Below are positions 5,531 through 6,256 of a stretch of 6,256 nt of DNA, piece after piece. A program made the translations under genes and the position numbers. The first letter of the stretch is position 1. The number at the start of each line of letters is the position of its first letter. Under the pieces are notes generated by a model. That model saw only the letters and a list, made by a program, of their open reading frames with translations, did no database searches and was not told where the DNA came from. Source of the DNA: Opitutaceae bacterium (GTDB taxonomy: Bacteria > Verrucomicrobiota > Verrucomicrobiia > Opitutales > Opitutaceae); contig JAIRTK010000036.1 in the NCBI GenBank assembly GCA_031254955.1, positions 1-6,256 on the forward strand, read 5' to 3'.

Positions 5531-5594
5531 TAGACTTGTTCAGCCAACCCGGTTTTCTCCGTGATGCAAAATTAAAGCCCATTAATAGACCTGT
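5531..5594. repeat. Possible IS left-end sequences, two nested ends (copy B)
   Basis: TAGACTTGTTC (5531-5541) followed by ATGCAAAATT (5564-5573) repeats the pattern found at 1806-1855. A second similar end, TAGACCTGTTG (5585-5595), follows 54 bp later and lies about 50 bp before the first transposase codon, the expected place for the left terminal repeat. Both resemble GAGRCTGTT-type ends of ISL2-group elements. The right end of the element lies outside the window. Confidence 0.45.
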
Positions 5595-5645
5595 TGTGGA
5601 ATAGAAAGCTGGGCGAGAGAGGGGAAAAAGGATAAGGCAAGAGTC

Positions 5646-6256
5646 ATGAACCTAATGAGCGGCTAGTGCAGGGACGAGAGAATCCGCAAGGCGGTGTTGG
5701 GAATGGGAGGGGAGAAGTGCGAGGAACTGGCGGAAGGAATGCAAGGGTTGTGGCAGAGGCGATTGGAGAACCGGCCTGAGCGACAGCGCGCAGTGGGAGT
5801 TGGCCAACATGGAAAGATACCGACGGGCAGGCACAAACCGGCCTTCATTCTGTTTTATTTGAAAGGGCATCTGACGCATGCTTGCGAAGAGGAAAAACGA
5901 CTCGATGGAAACGTTCCTCGCGACATTCTCGCAAGCGGTGGAGATGCTCCTTGACGGGATGGAGCGGCCAATCCAGCGGGCTAAAAAAAACGAGCAACCG
6001 CAAGCACTGTTCGAGCAAGAAGAAAAGACCCACGAGCAAGGCGATAGTCATCAACCGGCGCCTGGGTTGCCTGACGCCGAGCAAACGGGGCGCGAGGCAC
6101 GACAAGCGACTCTTTGAGCCAAGGGGAACCTACCCGACGGGGTGAGCCTGCTGGCGGACAGCGAACTGCAAGGCATCAGGCATGACGGAGTGTGCGTGCC
6201 GATAAAAGCAAGCAAACGCCGTCCGCGTGACGAGCAGGATTGGCAGGGGAACCGGC
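5646..6256 (+). pseudogene. Decayed IS5-family (ISL2-type, DDE) transposase, 3' end outside window
   Basis: Fragments in three frames read in order as one transposase. From ATG 5646, MNLMSG is cut by an in-frame TAG (5664-5666), then the same frame continues with DERIRKAVLGMGGEKCEELA and later RHKPAFILFYLKGHLTH (to 5879), the typical N-terminal part. Family residues expected after this are missing, indicating a deletion. The next frame gives AVEMLLDGMERPIQRAKKNE (from about 5932), holding the first catalytic Asp at 5953-5955. Near 6013 the frame shifts to SKKKRPTSKAIVINRRLG and RHDKRLFEPRGTYPTG, stopping at TGA 6143-6145. From 6142 another shift gives SLLADSELQGI with the second Asp, then VPIKASKRRPRDEQDWQGNR to the window end. 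At least one stop, one deletion and two frameshifts make it inactive. Family assignment is from motif order, not a search. Confidence 0.78.

Overview
GC-rich bacterial DNA with no Shine-Dalgarno motif close to any predicted start, many palindromic intergenic repeats, and protein sequences that look like the Opitutaceae (Verrucomicrobiota). That placement is recognition from memory and was not tested by a search.

All confident genes lie on the + strand. Layout: (1) a promoter and a short-leader rpsR (ribosomal protein bS18), closed by a strong intrinsic terminator; (2) a Sua5-type threonylcarbamoyl-AMP synthase whose interdomain linker is enlarged by four 42-bp in-frame tandem repeats; (3) a 447-bp intergenic region holding a possible insertion-sequence end fragment, a palindromic repeat and a purine/G-rich leader; (4) carA, the small subunit of carbamoyl-phosphate synthase, with no carB beside it; (5) a 535-bp intergenic region holding a second direct copy of the palindromic repeat, a weaker repeat-like block, a second structured repeat family, and a near-consensus promoter; (6) two unrecognised membrane proteins, one with four predicted helices and one with two helices followed by a beta-rich domain; (7) a short repeat-like motif, then the decayed left part of an IS5-family (ISL2-type) transposase that runs off the window end.

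The genes do not form one pathway. rpsR and the Sua5 gene both serve translation (30S ribosome; t6A tRNA modification), and CarA feeds pyrimidine and arginine synthesis. Each gene appears to be its own transcription unit, separated by repeat-laden spacers. I see no defence, CRISPR or secondary-metabolite system. The most notable signals are the repeat expansion inside the Sua5 linker, the same-orientation palindromic repeats on both sides of carA, and the layered mobile-element debris at the right end.
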